A DNA stretch of 18,843 nucleotides from Pirellulales bacterium. Its GTDB lineage: Bacteria; Planctomycetota; Planctomycetia; Pirellulales; JAICIG01. Position numbers and translations under genes: made by a program. Numbering within the stretch: position 1 is the stretch's first letter; the number at the start of each line of letters is the position of its first letter. A model generated the notes under the pieces. It was given only the letters and a program-made list of their open reading frames with translations, made no database searches and was not told where the DNA came from. This document shows, piece after piece, positions 1-8,348 of the stretch. The stretch covers positions 1-18,843 of the forward strand of contig JAICIG010000115.1 in assembly GCA_025924495.1 (NCBI GenBank), read 5' to 3'.

Positions 1-1039
1 CGACCGCGGCCGCCAGATGGGCGGGGCCCGAATCGGCGCCGATAAACAAGTCGGCTCGAGCGATTAAGGCCGCCGTCTCAGCCAGTGAAAGTTGTCCCGT
101 CCAATCGGCGACCTTGGGCCAGGCGAGCGACCCGGTAATCGCGAGAGCGACCTCGCGTTCCTCGCGCACCCCGATCAAGATGATGCTGACATCGCGTTCC
201 ACGATCAGCCGACCAAGCAATTCGCGCCAATGTGCAGCAGGCCACCGCTTGGCTTGCGTGCCGGCGCCGATGTGCAGAACGTACAAAGGCGCTGCGGCAT
301 GCCCCGCGTCGAGCAATCGCTGGCGAACTGTCGCTCGGGCGCCGCCGCCGGGCTCGATCCAAGGACGCTTTTGGCGGACCGATTCGTCGGCCTCGATTCC
401 CAGCATTGCCCACAGCGCCAGCCGCGATTCGATCTCCGGACGCCCGGCGACAAACCGCGCGCGATCGGTTAATAAAAAGCCGCCGCCGCCGCAGTCCCAG
501 CCCAAGCGGCGTCTGGCGCCCGAAAGCCACAGAATCAACGCATGCGGAAACTCTCCGCGCACGTCGATTGCCAGGTCGAATTTACGTTTCCGCAGCCGCC
601 AGCCCCACCACCAGGTCGAGAAGAGCCAGCCGCCGCGGACGTCGCGCGCGAATCGGTTCACGCGGGACACGTGAACCCGGTCGATTTCAGGACACGCTGC
701 AAACAGTTCGCGATTCCATTCGGCGGCCAATACTTCCATGCGAGCTGCGGGAAAGCGGCGCCGCAGCGCGGGCAACACGGCAGCCGTAAGCACGGCGTCG
801 CCCAAGTGATCGAGCTGCACCAGCAGAATCCGTCTTGGTTCTTCGCCCGCGGATCGGACTGGCGCTGGCCGGTTTGCCAGGGCCCATTTCCAGACGGTCA
901 GCGCCAGCCATCCTAGGCTATCAATCACGGCAAATAGCAACCGCCAGCGCATCCGCACATAGCGGTAGCGACCCGTCGGCGGGGACTTTCGCGGGCGGAG
1001 TTGAGCGCGGCGGCCGGCGCGTTCAAAGGATCTTTTCAT
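1..1039 (-). CDS. Glycosyltransferase family 9 (ADP-heptose:LPS heptosyltransferase-like), 3' end beyond window
   Basis: Family 9 enzymes transfer heptose or related sugars from a nucleotide-activated donor onto lipid A-core or similar acceptors at the inner face of the cytoplasmic membrane. Reading from ATG at 1039, 346 codons are open to the left edge. Seen: a hydrophobic, basic N-terminal stretch (residues about 30-55), then the family's N-terminal strand and loop ILLVQLDHLGDAVLTAAVLP (around residues 70-90), VLHIGAGTQAKRWP in the middle, and DLFIGADSGPAHLAAAV at the edge. The DSGPAH motif (residues 336-341) is a hallmark of the donor-binding domain. The start codon lies 17 bp inside the end of the upstream family 4 glycosyltransferase, so the two are probably cotranscribed and coupled. 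An inner start near 960 or 952 is possible and would shorten the N terminus. The C terminus is missing only because the window ends. The family call is firm; the exact acceptor and sugar are unknown. Confidence 0.88.
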   Translation of the reverse strand, partial: MKRSFERAGRRAQLRPRKSPPTGRYRYVRMRWRLLFAVIDSLGWLALTVWKWALANRPAPVRSAGEEPRRILLVQLDHLGDAVLTAAVLPALRRRFPAARMEVLAAEWNRELFAACPEIDRVHVSRVNRFARDVRGGWLFSTWWWGWRLRKRKFDLAIDVRGEFPHALILWLSGARRRLGWDCGGGGFLLTDRARFVAGRPEIESRLALWAMLGIEADESVRQKRPWIEPGGGARATVRQRLLDAGHAAAPLYVLHIGAGTQAKRWPAAHWRELLGRLIVERDVSIILIGVREEREVALAITGSLAWPKVADWTGQLSLAETAALIARADLFIGADSGPAHLAAAV

Positions 1040-2168
1040 AAGCCTCCCGCGTCGCGGCTGCCGCGGCCCGCCAGGTATAGTTCTGTCGCACCCAGGCGGC
1101 CAACTGCGGACTGCGTCCGCGAGCAAGCGCTGCCAGCGTGGCGCGGCGGATTCCGGCCAGGTCATTGGATGAAACGTAATTCGCCTGATCGCCGAAATAC
1201 TCTCGTGCGCAGCCGCCGCTGGGCAGCACCAGCGGCAGGCCGGACATCCCGGCTTCTAACGCCGCCAAACTGGGCGTCTCGTACCAACTGGTCAGCGCGA
1301 GGCAGCCCGCGGCGGCATAGGCGCTAGCCAATAGCGGATCATCGTGATCGAGCCGATCGATAAACGTCACATAAGGTCCGGCGGCGCGACGGCATTCGGC
1401 ATAGTAGGCTTCGTGCCCCGGCACGGCATTGCCCAAGATTACGATTGGAGCGGCGACGCCTTGCATGGCGCGCAAGAAATTGAGTTGGTTCTTGCGAGGC
1501 TCGATGCGTCCTGGGTAAAGCACAAACCTTTGGCCGCCGACGCGCCGAGCGAAAGGTTCGGAGTCGCCGCGGGCAAATCGCAAGTCGGCGCCATTGGGCA
1601 CAATCTGGATTCGTTCGGCCGGAACGCCAAAATAGCGAATCAACTGCGCGGCTTCCGCATGGGAGTTGGGTAGCAGTAAGTCGACGGCGTGATATAGTTC
1701 TCGGCGCCATGAATTCAGCAAGGGGACTGCGGCGCGCAAGGCAAATTTGCCGCAAGCCGCCAACCGCCGCGTAAGCGGCCATGGCTCGCGCCAGCACGAC
1801 GCCAGATCGAACCAGGCGATCGTGGACAGCGCCACGGGGATGTTTTGTGCCCGAGCGGACCGCGCCAACGCGAGATGTTCTGGTTCGCTGCCGAACAGAT
1901 GGAGACAGTCGCACTCCGCGAGGCGGTCTTCCCAGGGACGCCAGAAGCGCGCGTCGACGCCGACATCGCCCAGCGACCGCGCCAGCGCGGACATTTGAAT
2001 TTCGCCGCCGCCGGGCGCAGACCAGGCGGTCAGTTTGCCGGCCAATACGACTTTCGGCGCGGCGGGCGGCCGTCCGGCAATCGCTGCCATCACCGCGGGC
2101 AGTTTGGCCCGATGATGAGAACGGTGTGCCTGGTCGTGTCGGTCGTGAATTCGAAATTTCACCGGCAT
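1023..2168 (-). CDS. Glycosyltransferase family 4 (GT-B fold)
   Basis: This is a retaining GT-B glycosyltransferase that likely adds a sugar from a nucleotide donor during surface glycan synthesis. The 381-residue reading has the N-terminal Rossmann start VVLAGKLTAWSAPGGGEIQM (residues about 40-59), the inter-domain VPNGAD motif (190-195), the second-domain strand FVLYPGRIEPRKNQ and a C-terminal ETPSLAALE motif, the E-x7-E signature (E297 and E305), followed by GLPLVLPSGG. The first 26 residues are basic and histidine-rich and do not resemble the family. Met27 at position 2090 is therefore a reasonable alternative start; neither start has a good Shine-Dalgarno sequence. It lies 36 bp downstream of the deacetylase gene and overlaps the family 9 gene by 17 bp, so it belongs to the same operon. 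The family is certain; substrates are not known. Confidence 0.88.
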   Translation of the reverse strand: MPVKFRIHDRHDQAHRSHHRAKLPAVMAAIAGRPPAAPKVVLAGKLTAWSAPGGGEIQMSALARSLGDVGVDARFWRPWEDRLAECDCLHLFGSEPEHLALARSARAQNIPVALSTIAWFDLASCWREPWPLTRRLAACGKFALRAAVPLLNSWRRELYHAVDLLLPNSHAEAAQLIRYFGVPAERIQIVPNGADLRFARGDSEPFARRVGGQRFVLYPGRIEPRKNQLNFLRAMQGVAAPIVILGNAVPGHEAYYAECRRAAGPYVTFIDRLDHDDPLLASAYAAAGCLALTSWYETPSLAALEAGMSGLPLVLPSGGCAREYFGDQANYVSSNDLAGIRRATLAALARGRSPQLAAWVRQNYTWRAAAAATREAYEKIL

Positions 2169-2204
2169 CTGCGGATCGTATTTTCGAGCGGAAGAAAAGT
2201 AATT

Positions 2205-3659
2205 TCAGTTTTTGATGCGACGCAGCGTGCGTTTTGCCCAGCCTCGCCAGTTGTGGACGCTGATTTCTTCAATCGGCGTGACGCGCTCCCAGTCGAGGTA
2301 ACGGCGCAAACTGGCGCGCAGCGCCTCGGGTTGTTCGGCGGCTTGGGGAAATGTGCGCGGCACAATCGCCCGCGACATTGCAAATGGTCCATCGAGCGAA
2401 AAGGAAAGTGCAGAGCCGTCGATCGGCACGGTTGCCACACCCGCGCCACGGCAGTATTCGAGAGCGAACCGATATTGAGGCGAAACGCCGCTGACGCGGA
2501 CCTGGAGGCGTCGCTCCGCGTCCAGCGAGGCCTCAATCGCCACTTGGCCGCGCACGCGCCACCAGGCGGAAAACTCGGCCAGCGTCGTTCGCCAAATGTC
2601 AGGATAGCGCGCCGCAGCGTGCAACGTCGATCTCAACACATGCGGGAAGCGCCCTAAGCGTCCATCGGGATGTCCATAAAGAAAGATCGGTTCGCCCGCT
2701 TCGCGCTTCTCGGCGATCATGCGGCGGAAGTGGCACAGCGCAATTTGGGCGGCATCGGCCGGACTCAATTGCGGCCAAGGGCTTTGTCGCGCCGCTTCGA
2801 GACAGATGCCCAGACAGATGGGATGGACGGGGAGCTGCAACACTTGACCGTCGAGGGAAAAAAACGGCAAATCGTCGTAGGCCAAGGCGAACTCGGAACT
2901 GTGCTCTATGCGGAGCTGGTCGAGCGCCTCGCGCAACCCGACATTGAAACGCCCGTGCGGCGCCGCAAAACCTACCGGTTCGATTCCGGCCGCTTGCAGC
3001 TCTTCGATGCCGCGGCCGATGTTCCGCAGGTTCTCCTCCACGCTGCGATAGGTGTGATGCCAGTAGCCGTGCGATCCGACATGACTGCCGCTCAGCCGTG
3101 CCAAAGCTTCGGCGTGCCCCGCGTGAGTCGCGGCGCAAACATAATGGCTGATTGAATTCTCATACCCGGCGATTGCCGCGAGCGTGGCCGAAAAGTCGCG
3201 GGGAGCGTAATCATCGTGATCAATGCGAAAATTGAATGCGCTGCGGAAGGGGTAAGGAAAGGCGCCGATCCGCAACCAAACTCCACCCGCAGTTTCGATG
3301 CGTTTGCGCAGGTCGGCGAGCAGCTGTTCGCGCACGGTGCGTTTGTCGACGCGCGACACGGTTTCGCTGGGCGTTAGCGCGCTGAGGTCCCAGAGCTTGC
3401 GGATGGCCCCATCGTCTTCAAGCAATGCGAATGGATCTTCGCTCCAGGCGCTGCGCAATGAATTTAAATTGATTGGCGTTTGCCCGGGCACAGCATGCGG
3501 ACCGGTGGAAAGCATGGAGTCGAACAGGAGGAACCGGCCGCCCGCCGGCGCGACCGCTTGTTCGACGAACGGCACTCCCTCTTGCTTGAGCGCACGGCGC
3601 AGGCTTCGCGGGACGCGAGCTAGTACGAGCGGCAGCAGAGGAAGAGGTCGATCGTTCAT
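2205..3659 (-). CDS. NodB-like polysaccharide deacetylase family protein
   Basis: Members of this superfamily (CE4/NodB fold) remove acetyl groups from N-acetylated sugars in glycans, using a metal held by Asp and two His. From ATG 3659 the protein has 484 residues. The motifs appear in order: FRIDHDDY (144-151, in place of the classical TFDDGP), SHGYWHHTY (196-204, the H-xxx-H metal site), FAAPHGRFN (231-239, the R/PxG-type motif) and YGHPDGRLGRF (328-338). About 140 N-terminal and 140 C-terminal residues flank the core and are not recognised; the C-terminal part looks beta-rich. An upstream in-frame extension to 3944 is open but reads as an antisense-like, low-complexity translation. The start at 3659 overlaps the stop of the upstream glycosyltransferase as ATGA, which supports it. 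It sits among glycosyltransferases, so a surface polysaccharide or its lipid-linked precursor is the likely substrate. Divergent motif 1 leaves some doubt about activity. Confidence 0.8.
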   Translation of the reverse strand: MNDRPLPLLPLVLARVPRSLRRALKQEGVPFVEQAVAPAGGRFLLFDSMLSTGPHAVPGQTPINLNSLRSAWSEDPFALLEDDGAIRKLWDLSALTPSETVSRVDKRTVREQLLADLRKRIETAGGVWLRIGAFPYPFRSAFNFRIDHDDYAPRDFSATLAAIAGYENSISHYVCAATHAGHAEALARLSGSHVGSHGYWHHTYRSVEENLRNIGRGIEELQAAGIEPVGFAAPHGRFNVGLREALDQLRIEHSSEFALAYDDLPFFSLDGQVLQLPVHPICLGICLEAARQSPWPQLSPADAAQIALCHFRRMIAEKREAGEPIFLYGHPDGRLGRFPHVLRSTLHAAARYPDIWRTTLAEFSAWWRVRGQVAIEASLDAERRLQVRVSGVSPQYRFALEYCRGAGVATVPIDGSALSFSLDGPFAMSRAIVPRTFPQAAEQPEALRASLRRYLDWERVTPIEEISVHNWRGWAKRTLRRIKN

Positions 3660-4420
3660 AATTGCGAGAATCCAGGCTGAACGGACCAAAGCCGGCGATG
3701 CTTGTCGGCCAAGACCCATTCGGAGAGTCCGCTCAGGAGGCAGAAGGCCCAGCCTTCGGGGCCGTCCCACAGGCCTTGTTTCCAAATCAATCTGCGAAAC
3801 ACTTCGCGGGCCGGGGCAATCCAGAGATCGCGGCGCTGCGGCGGTAGCCATGCCATCACGCGTGCTTCGGCCGCCAACGTCGTGTAGCGGTTCATTTTGG
3901 TCAGAAATGCCGGCAGGTCGGGCAGCGGGTCGTGGTCGAGCCAACTGCGCAACTGACCGATGAGGCCGTCCGTCTCGAGCGTCTCGTGCACCTCGCCTGT
4001 CCAGTGCGCGCGGCCGCGACGCACGAGTCTTACTTGCCGGTCGTCCTGGGTGCCTGAGAATCGCAGTCGGCGGCCGAAAATGGAACTACGCACCCGCACG
4101 CGATAGGCCGAAAACCGCTCGTCGAGCGTGGCTTGCTGGATTTCCTCAATCATCGCTGCAGTCGGACGTTCGTCGGCATCGAGCGAAAGTATCCAATCGC
4201 CGGTCGGCAGCGAGAGAGCGTAGTTCTGCTGTCGCGCGAAATTGTCGAACGGGCGCTCGAACACCTTAACGCCGAACGATCGAGCGATCTCGACGGTTGC
4301 ATCGGTCGAGCCTCCATCGACCATCACGATTTCGTCCGGCCAATCGAGTGTGCGCAACAAGCCCGGCAGGTTGCGCTCTTCGTTCTGGGCAATAATGATC
4401 ACGCTGACGGCCGGTTTCAT
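3656..4420 (-). CDS. Glycosyltransferase family 2, WaaE/KdtX-like
   Basis: This GT-A enzyme resembles the LPS core glucosyltransferases of the WaaE/KdtX group, which add a sugar to the inner core on the cytoplasmic side. Its 254 residues match the usual length for the group. Seen: VSVIIIAQNEERNLPGLL at the N terminus, DGGSTD (35-40) for the nucleotide, SLDADER with the metal-binding DAD (81-83), FSGTQDDRQVRLVRRGRAHW, then GEVHETL (the WaaE-type segment) and a C-terminal amphipathic region typical of membrane association. GGAGG at 4430-4434 lies 9 nt before the ATG and inside the end of the upstream gene. The upstream gene ends in an ATGA overlap here, and this gene ends in another ATGA overlap with the deacetylase. 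The GT2 assignment is firm; glucose as the sugar is only an analogy. Confidence 0.88.
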   Translation of the reverse strand: MKPAVSVIIIAQNEERNLPGLLRTLDWPDEIVMVDGGSTDATVEIARSFGVKVFERPFDNFARQQNYALSLPTGDWILSLDADERPTAAMIEEIQQATLDERFSAYRVRVRSSIFGRRLRFSGTQDDRQVRLVRRGRAHWTGEVHETLETDGLIGQLRSWLDHDPLPDLPAFLTKMNRYTTLAAEARVMAWLPPQRRDLWIAPAREVFRRLIWKQGLWDGPEGWAFCLLSGLSEWVLADKHRRLWSVQPGFSQL

Positions 4421-5505
4421 CGCTGCAGACCTCCAACCGAGGTCAGCAACTCGGCTCGTTCAGCCACTTCGACGGGCTCCGGCGCGTGCGCCGCCCGCAT
4501 GCTGTTTCCAGAACGATCGCCCCCCGTCGCCAGCCGAGCCGCCGAGAACTCGCGAAAGAATGCCTGCTCTGCAGCGCACGATCTACGTGGAGGGCAAGGC
4601 GAACGCCAACAACCGTGAGCCCGTTTGAGAGCCCCGCAGAACGCCTTTGCAAACGACCAGCGCAGTTTCGGCGGTGCAAATGGCGCCCGAAGGCAATCGA
4701 GCGCAAACCGCGCCGGCAATGCTGAGAGATGACGCAGCCAATGTGCCGGCCGCCGAAGATTCTTCCACTGAAAGAGTAGTGTGTTACGCAGCGCTAGTGT
4801 GTCGGAACCAGTGCGACCGAACGCTGCGTTGAAGCTGGCCTGCCCTTTGTGGTATGCGACGGCCTCAGGCACGTAACGCGCTTCGTATCCGGCCATGTAG
4901 CCGCGAAAGGCGAAGTCGAAATCTTCCAAGCGCCCGGGCAAGTAGAGCGGATCGAAGCCGCCCAGCTCCAAGAAACGCTGGCGATTGACCGCCATCACGG
5001 GGCCCGCCGCTGCGGTCAGGCCGGGGCGACGCCGCGCCTGTTCGTAGCCGGCAAAGTATGCGGTTGCCTCTACCAGGCCCCATCGCCATCGCACGGCCGC
5101 CTGCAGGCCTTCATGCGTTTTGCCGTCGAACAACCAGCAGCGAGGCGCCGTCATGAAGCACTTTGCAGATGCTGCTTCGGGCTCCAGCAACAAAGGTTCT
5201 ACCAGCGGATCGATCGCGTATTCGTCCAGTTTGATGTCGTTATTGAGCAGAATCGCCACGCGGCCGGGCAAGTCGGCCAACACGTCGTTGTAGGAACACA
5301 GCCCGCGATTGGATCGTTCAACGACCTTGACTTGCGGAAAGACGACCCGCAAATAGTCGACGGAGTTGTCGACCGAGCCGTTGTCTATGACGACGACCTC
5401 GCAGCGATGGCGAGAACACTGCGCCGCGTGCAGCACCGAAGGCAGGCATTCGGCCAGCAGCTTGCGGCCGTTGTAGTTGAGTACGACGAGATGGATGGGC
5501 ATCAT
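4417..5505 (-). CDS. Glycosyltransferase family 2 (rhamnosyltransferase/GT2 type)
   Basis: This is the first gene of the glycan operon. It has 362 residues, beginning MMPIHLVVLNYNGRKLLAEC. Seen: the nucleotide-binding DNGSVDNS (41-48), the NND motif (88-90, in place of DxD), a GPVMAVNRQRFLELGGFDP segment with the GGFD motif of the family, and LEDFDFAFRG (193-202) with the putative catalytic ED pair. The final 80 or so residues are rich in Arg, Pro and Ala and show no conserved motif; they may be a species-specific tail. Two adjacent ATG codons (5505 and 5502) could both start translation. No strong Shine-Dalgarno lies at the normal distance: a good GGAGGAG is 18 nt upstream (5524-5530) and only a weak AGG is closer. 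Such enzymes transfer rhamnose, glucose or other sugars to O-antigen-like glycans; the sugar here is unknown. Confidence 0.87.
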   Translation of the reverse strand: MMPIHLVVLNYNGRKLLAECLPSVLHAAQCSRHRCEVVVIDNGSVDNSVDYLRVVFPQVKVVERSNRGLCSYNDVLADLPGRVAILLNNDIKLDEYAIDPLVEPLLLEPEAASAKCFMTAPRCWLFDGKTHEGLQAAVRWRWGLVEATAYFAGYEQARRRPGLTAAAGPVMAVNRQRFLELGGFDPLYLPGRLEDFDFAFRGYMAGYEARYVPEAVAYHKGQASFNAAFGRTGSDTLALRNTLLFQWKNLRRPAHWLRHLSALPARFALDCLRAPFAPPKLRWSFAKAFCGALKRAHGCWRSPCPPRRSCAAEQAFFREFSAARLATGGDRSGNSMRAAHAPEPVEVAERAELLTSVGGLQR

Positions 5506-5549
5506 GACCCGACCTGGAAAACACTCCTCCGTGAGTATCTAGGGGGCCA

Positions 5550-5577
5550 AGTATGGCTATCTACGCAACTCGGTCAA
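5550..5577 (-). promoter_or_regulatory. Candidate sigma70 promoter of the glycan operon
   Basis: Read on the minus strand, TTGACC (5577-5572, five of six matches to the -35 consensus) is followed after 16 bp by CATACT (5555-5550, four of six matches to -10). This predicts a transcript start near 5543 and a leader of roughly 38 nt before the ATG at 5505. The leader carries GGAGGAG at 5530-5524. This is a pattern match only. Confidence 0.5.
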
Positions 5578-5758
5578 GACGAACAAAGGAGCACAGACCG
5601 CGACCCGCTCTCGCACCTGAGCTGGCAAACTCGGCTGGGCTCTGTACGGGGGAAGGGCGAGCGAGGCGTTGCCCGCTTTACCTAAACTGTCTTGTCTCGC
5701 CCGCAGTCCTCAGCTCCGCGAATCTTTGCGATTGTCTTTTCGGGTTCCCCCCACGGCA

Positions 5759-5786
5759 TAGACGGGCGCCAGAGACGCGCTATAAT
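5759..5786 (+). promoter_or_regulatory. Candidate sigma70 promoter of trxB-asnS
   Basis: TATAAT at 5781-5786 is a perfect -10 hexamer. TAGACG at 5759-5764 matches four of six bases of the -35 consensus with a 16 bp spacer. Transcription would begin near 5793 and give a leader of about 55 nt before the TTG start at 5849. This is a pattern match with good position relative to the gene. Confidence 0.55.
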
Positions 5787-5848
5787 GACCGGCTCTGAAA
5801 TACGTTCGAGATTTATGCGAAACATTTTCCCCCGAAGGAGTTGCGCAA

Positions 5849-6901
5849 TTGGCTGAGAAGGTCGTCATCATTGGCAGCGGACCGGCCGCCTGGGCCGCCG
5901 CGATCTATACCGCCCGCGCCGAACTGAAACCGCTGGTGTTCGAAGGCGCCATTACGGAAGAGAACCGCATTGCCGGCACGCTTCCGCTAGGCCAGCTTTC
6001 GCTAACAACGGAAGTCGAGAACTACCCGGGCTTTCCGCACGGCAATCTGGAAGCGTATCTGGACGATTCCATCGCCAAGGATAAGCGGATGATGATGGCG
6101 CCGCACCAAAAGGCGGGCGTCAGCGGTCCTGAACTGATGGAGCTGATGCGGCAGCAGGCGGTTAATTTCGGAACGCGAATCATCACCGACGACATTGTCG
6201 ACGTCGATTTCTCCTGCCGTCCCTTCAAGCTGAAGGCCTCGGACGGCGCGATCACCGAGGCTGAAGCGGTGATCGTGGCTACGGGCGCTCGGGCGAATTA
6301 CTTGGGGTTGCCGTCGGAAGAGGCGTACAAAAATCGCGGCGTGAGCGCGTGCGCCGTGTGCGATGGCGCGCTGCCGCGGTTTCGCAATAAGCCGCTGGTC
6401 GTGGTTGGCGGCGGCGACTCGGCCTGCGAAGAAGCCAACTTTTTGACGAAGTTTGCCAGCAAGGTCTACCTGGTGCATCGCCGCGACGAACTGCGAGCTT
6501 CGAAGATCATGGCCGAGCGCGCCTTGAACGATCCCAAGATCGAACCGGTCTGGAATAGCGTAGTCGACGAGGTGCTGGGAACCGACCGCGAGGGAGTCAC
6601 CGGCGTCCGAGTGCGTGGCGCACACGGCGACGACAAACGCGACCTGGCCGTAACCGGCATGTTTCTGGGTATTGGCCACACGCCCAACACGAAGTTCTTG
6701 GAAGGCAAGCTGGAACTGACTTCCAAAAAGTACATTAAATGGACCGTGCCCTTCCGCACGAACACCAGCGTCGAAGGGGTGTTCGCCGCCGGCGACGTGG
6801 CCGACGACACGTATCGGCAGGCGATCACCGCCGCCGGCAGCGGCTGCATGGCCGCGCTCGATGCCGAGCGCTGGCTGGCGACGCAGGAATCGCACGGCTG
6901 A
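5849..6901 (+). CDS. trxB: Thioredoxin-disulfide reductase
   Basis: The enzyme uses NADPH and FAD to reduce thioredoxin in the cytoplasm. Its 350 residues carry the FAD-binding [14 protein letters not shown] (7-20), the redox-active CAVC (168-171; CATC is more common), the NADPH-binding [10 protein letters not shown] (187-196) followed by HRRDELRAS (210-218), and the C-terminal FAD motif [20 protein letters not shown]. Relative to E. coli TrxB there is an extra segment of about 25 residues between YPGFPHG and SGPELME (residues about 66-91). The start is TTG at 5849, supported by AAGGAG at 5835-5840 with an 8 nt spacer; the alignment of the FAD motif with the N terminus fits this start. asnS follows after 12 bp, so the two are probably cotranscribed. 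A related low-molecular-weight-thiol reductase is possible, but the CxxC and both nucleotide sites are intact. Confidence 0.93.
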   Translation: MAEKVVIIGSGPAAWAAAIYTARAELKPLVFEGAITEENRIAGTLPLGQLSLTTEVENYPGFPHGNLEAYLDDSIAKDKRMMMAPHQKAGVSGPELMELMRQQAVNFGTRIITDDIVDVDFSCRPFKLKASDGAITEAEAVIVATGARANYLGLPSEEAYKNRGVSACAVCDGALPRFRNKPLVVVGGGDSACEEANFLTKFASKVYLVHRRDELRASKIMAERALNDPKIEPVWNSVVDEVLGTDREGVTGVRVRGAHGDDKRDLAVTGMFLGIGHTPNTKFLEGKLELTSKKYIKWTVPFRTNTSVEGVFAAGDVADDTYRQAITAAGSGCMAALDAERWLATQESHG

Positions 6902-6913
6902 ACGGAGAAGATC

Positions 6914-8305
<1,392 letters not shown>

Positions 8306-8348
8306 TCCTGGCGAATTTCGCGTGCGCAGCAGCTTGCGTGCGGTTCAG

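Larger units (their letters stand above)
5506..5848. other. Divergent intergenic region between the glycan operon and trxB
   Basis: This is 343 bp without a convincing gene. It contains one promoter-like match on each strand, near its two ends (5550-5577 and 5759-5786), and the ribosome binding site of trxB at 5835-5840. The middle part, about 5580-5750, shows no open reading frame with protein-like composition, no RNA gene that I recognise and no clear hairpin with a T-run. It is best read as a divergent regulatory region. Confidence 0.6.

Noticed and set aside
1845..2657. 270-codon plus-strand frame spanning the junction of the deacetylase and family 4 glycosyltransferase genes
   Set aside because: It crosses two real genes and their gap on the opposite strand and shows no domain.
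3660..3944. N-terminal extension of the deacetylase upstream of 3659
   Set aside because: The extension overlaps the preceding glycosyltransferase gene in another frame and reads as low-complexity Arg/Pro/Gly sequence; the ATGA overlap at 3656-3659 gives a better start.
4849..5685. 278-codon plus-strand frame across the first glycosyltransferase gene
   Set aside because: It is antisense to a gene with clear family 2 motifs and has His/Arg/Gln-rich composition without recognisable domains; it is a by-product of high GC content.
6002..6895. 297-codon minus-strand frame opposite trxB
   Set aside because: trxB carries all its motifs on the plus strand; the antisense frame is His/Gly/Arg-rich and lacks a promoter or ribosome binding site.
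8306..8348. GCGTGCG repeats between asnS and DUF4139-like paralogue C as a bidirectional terminator
   Set aside because: The copies are direct, not inverted; only a 4-5 bp stem with a wobble pair forms and no T-run follows.
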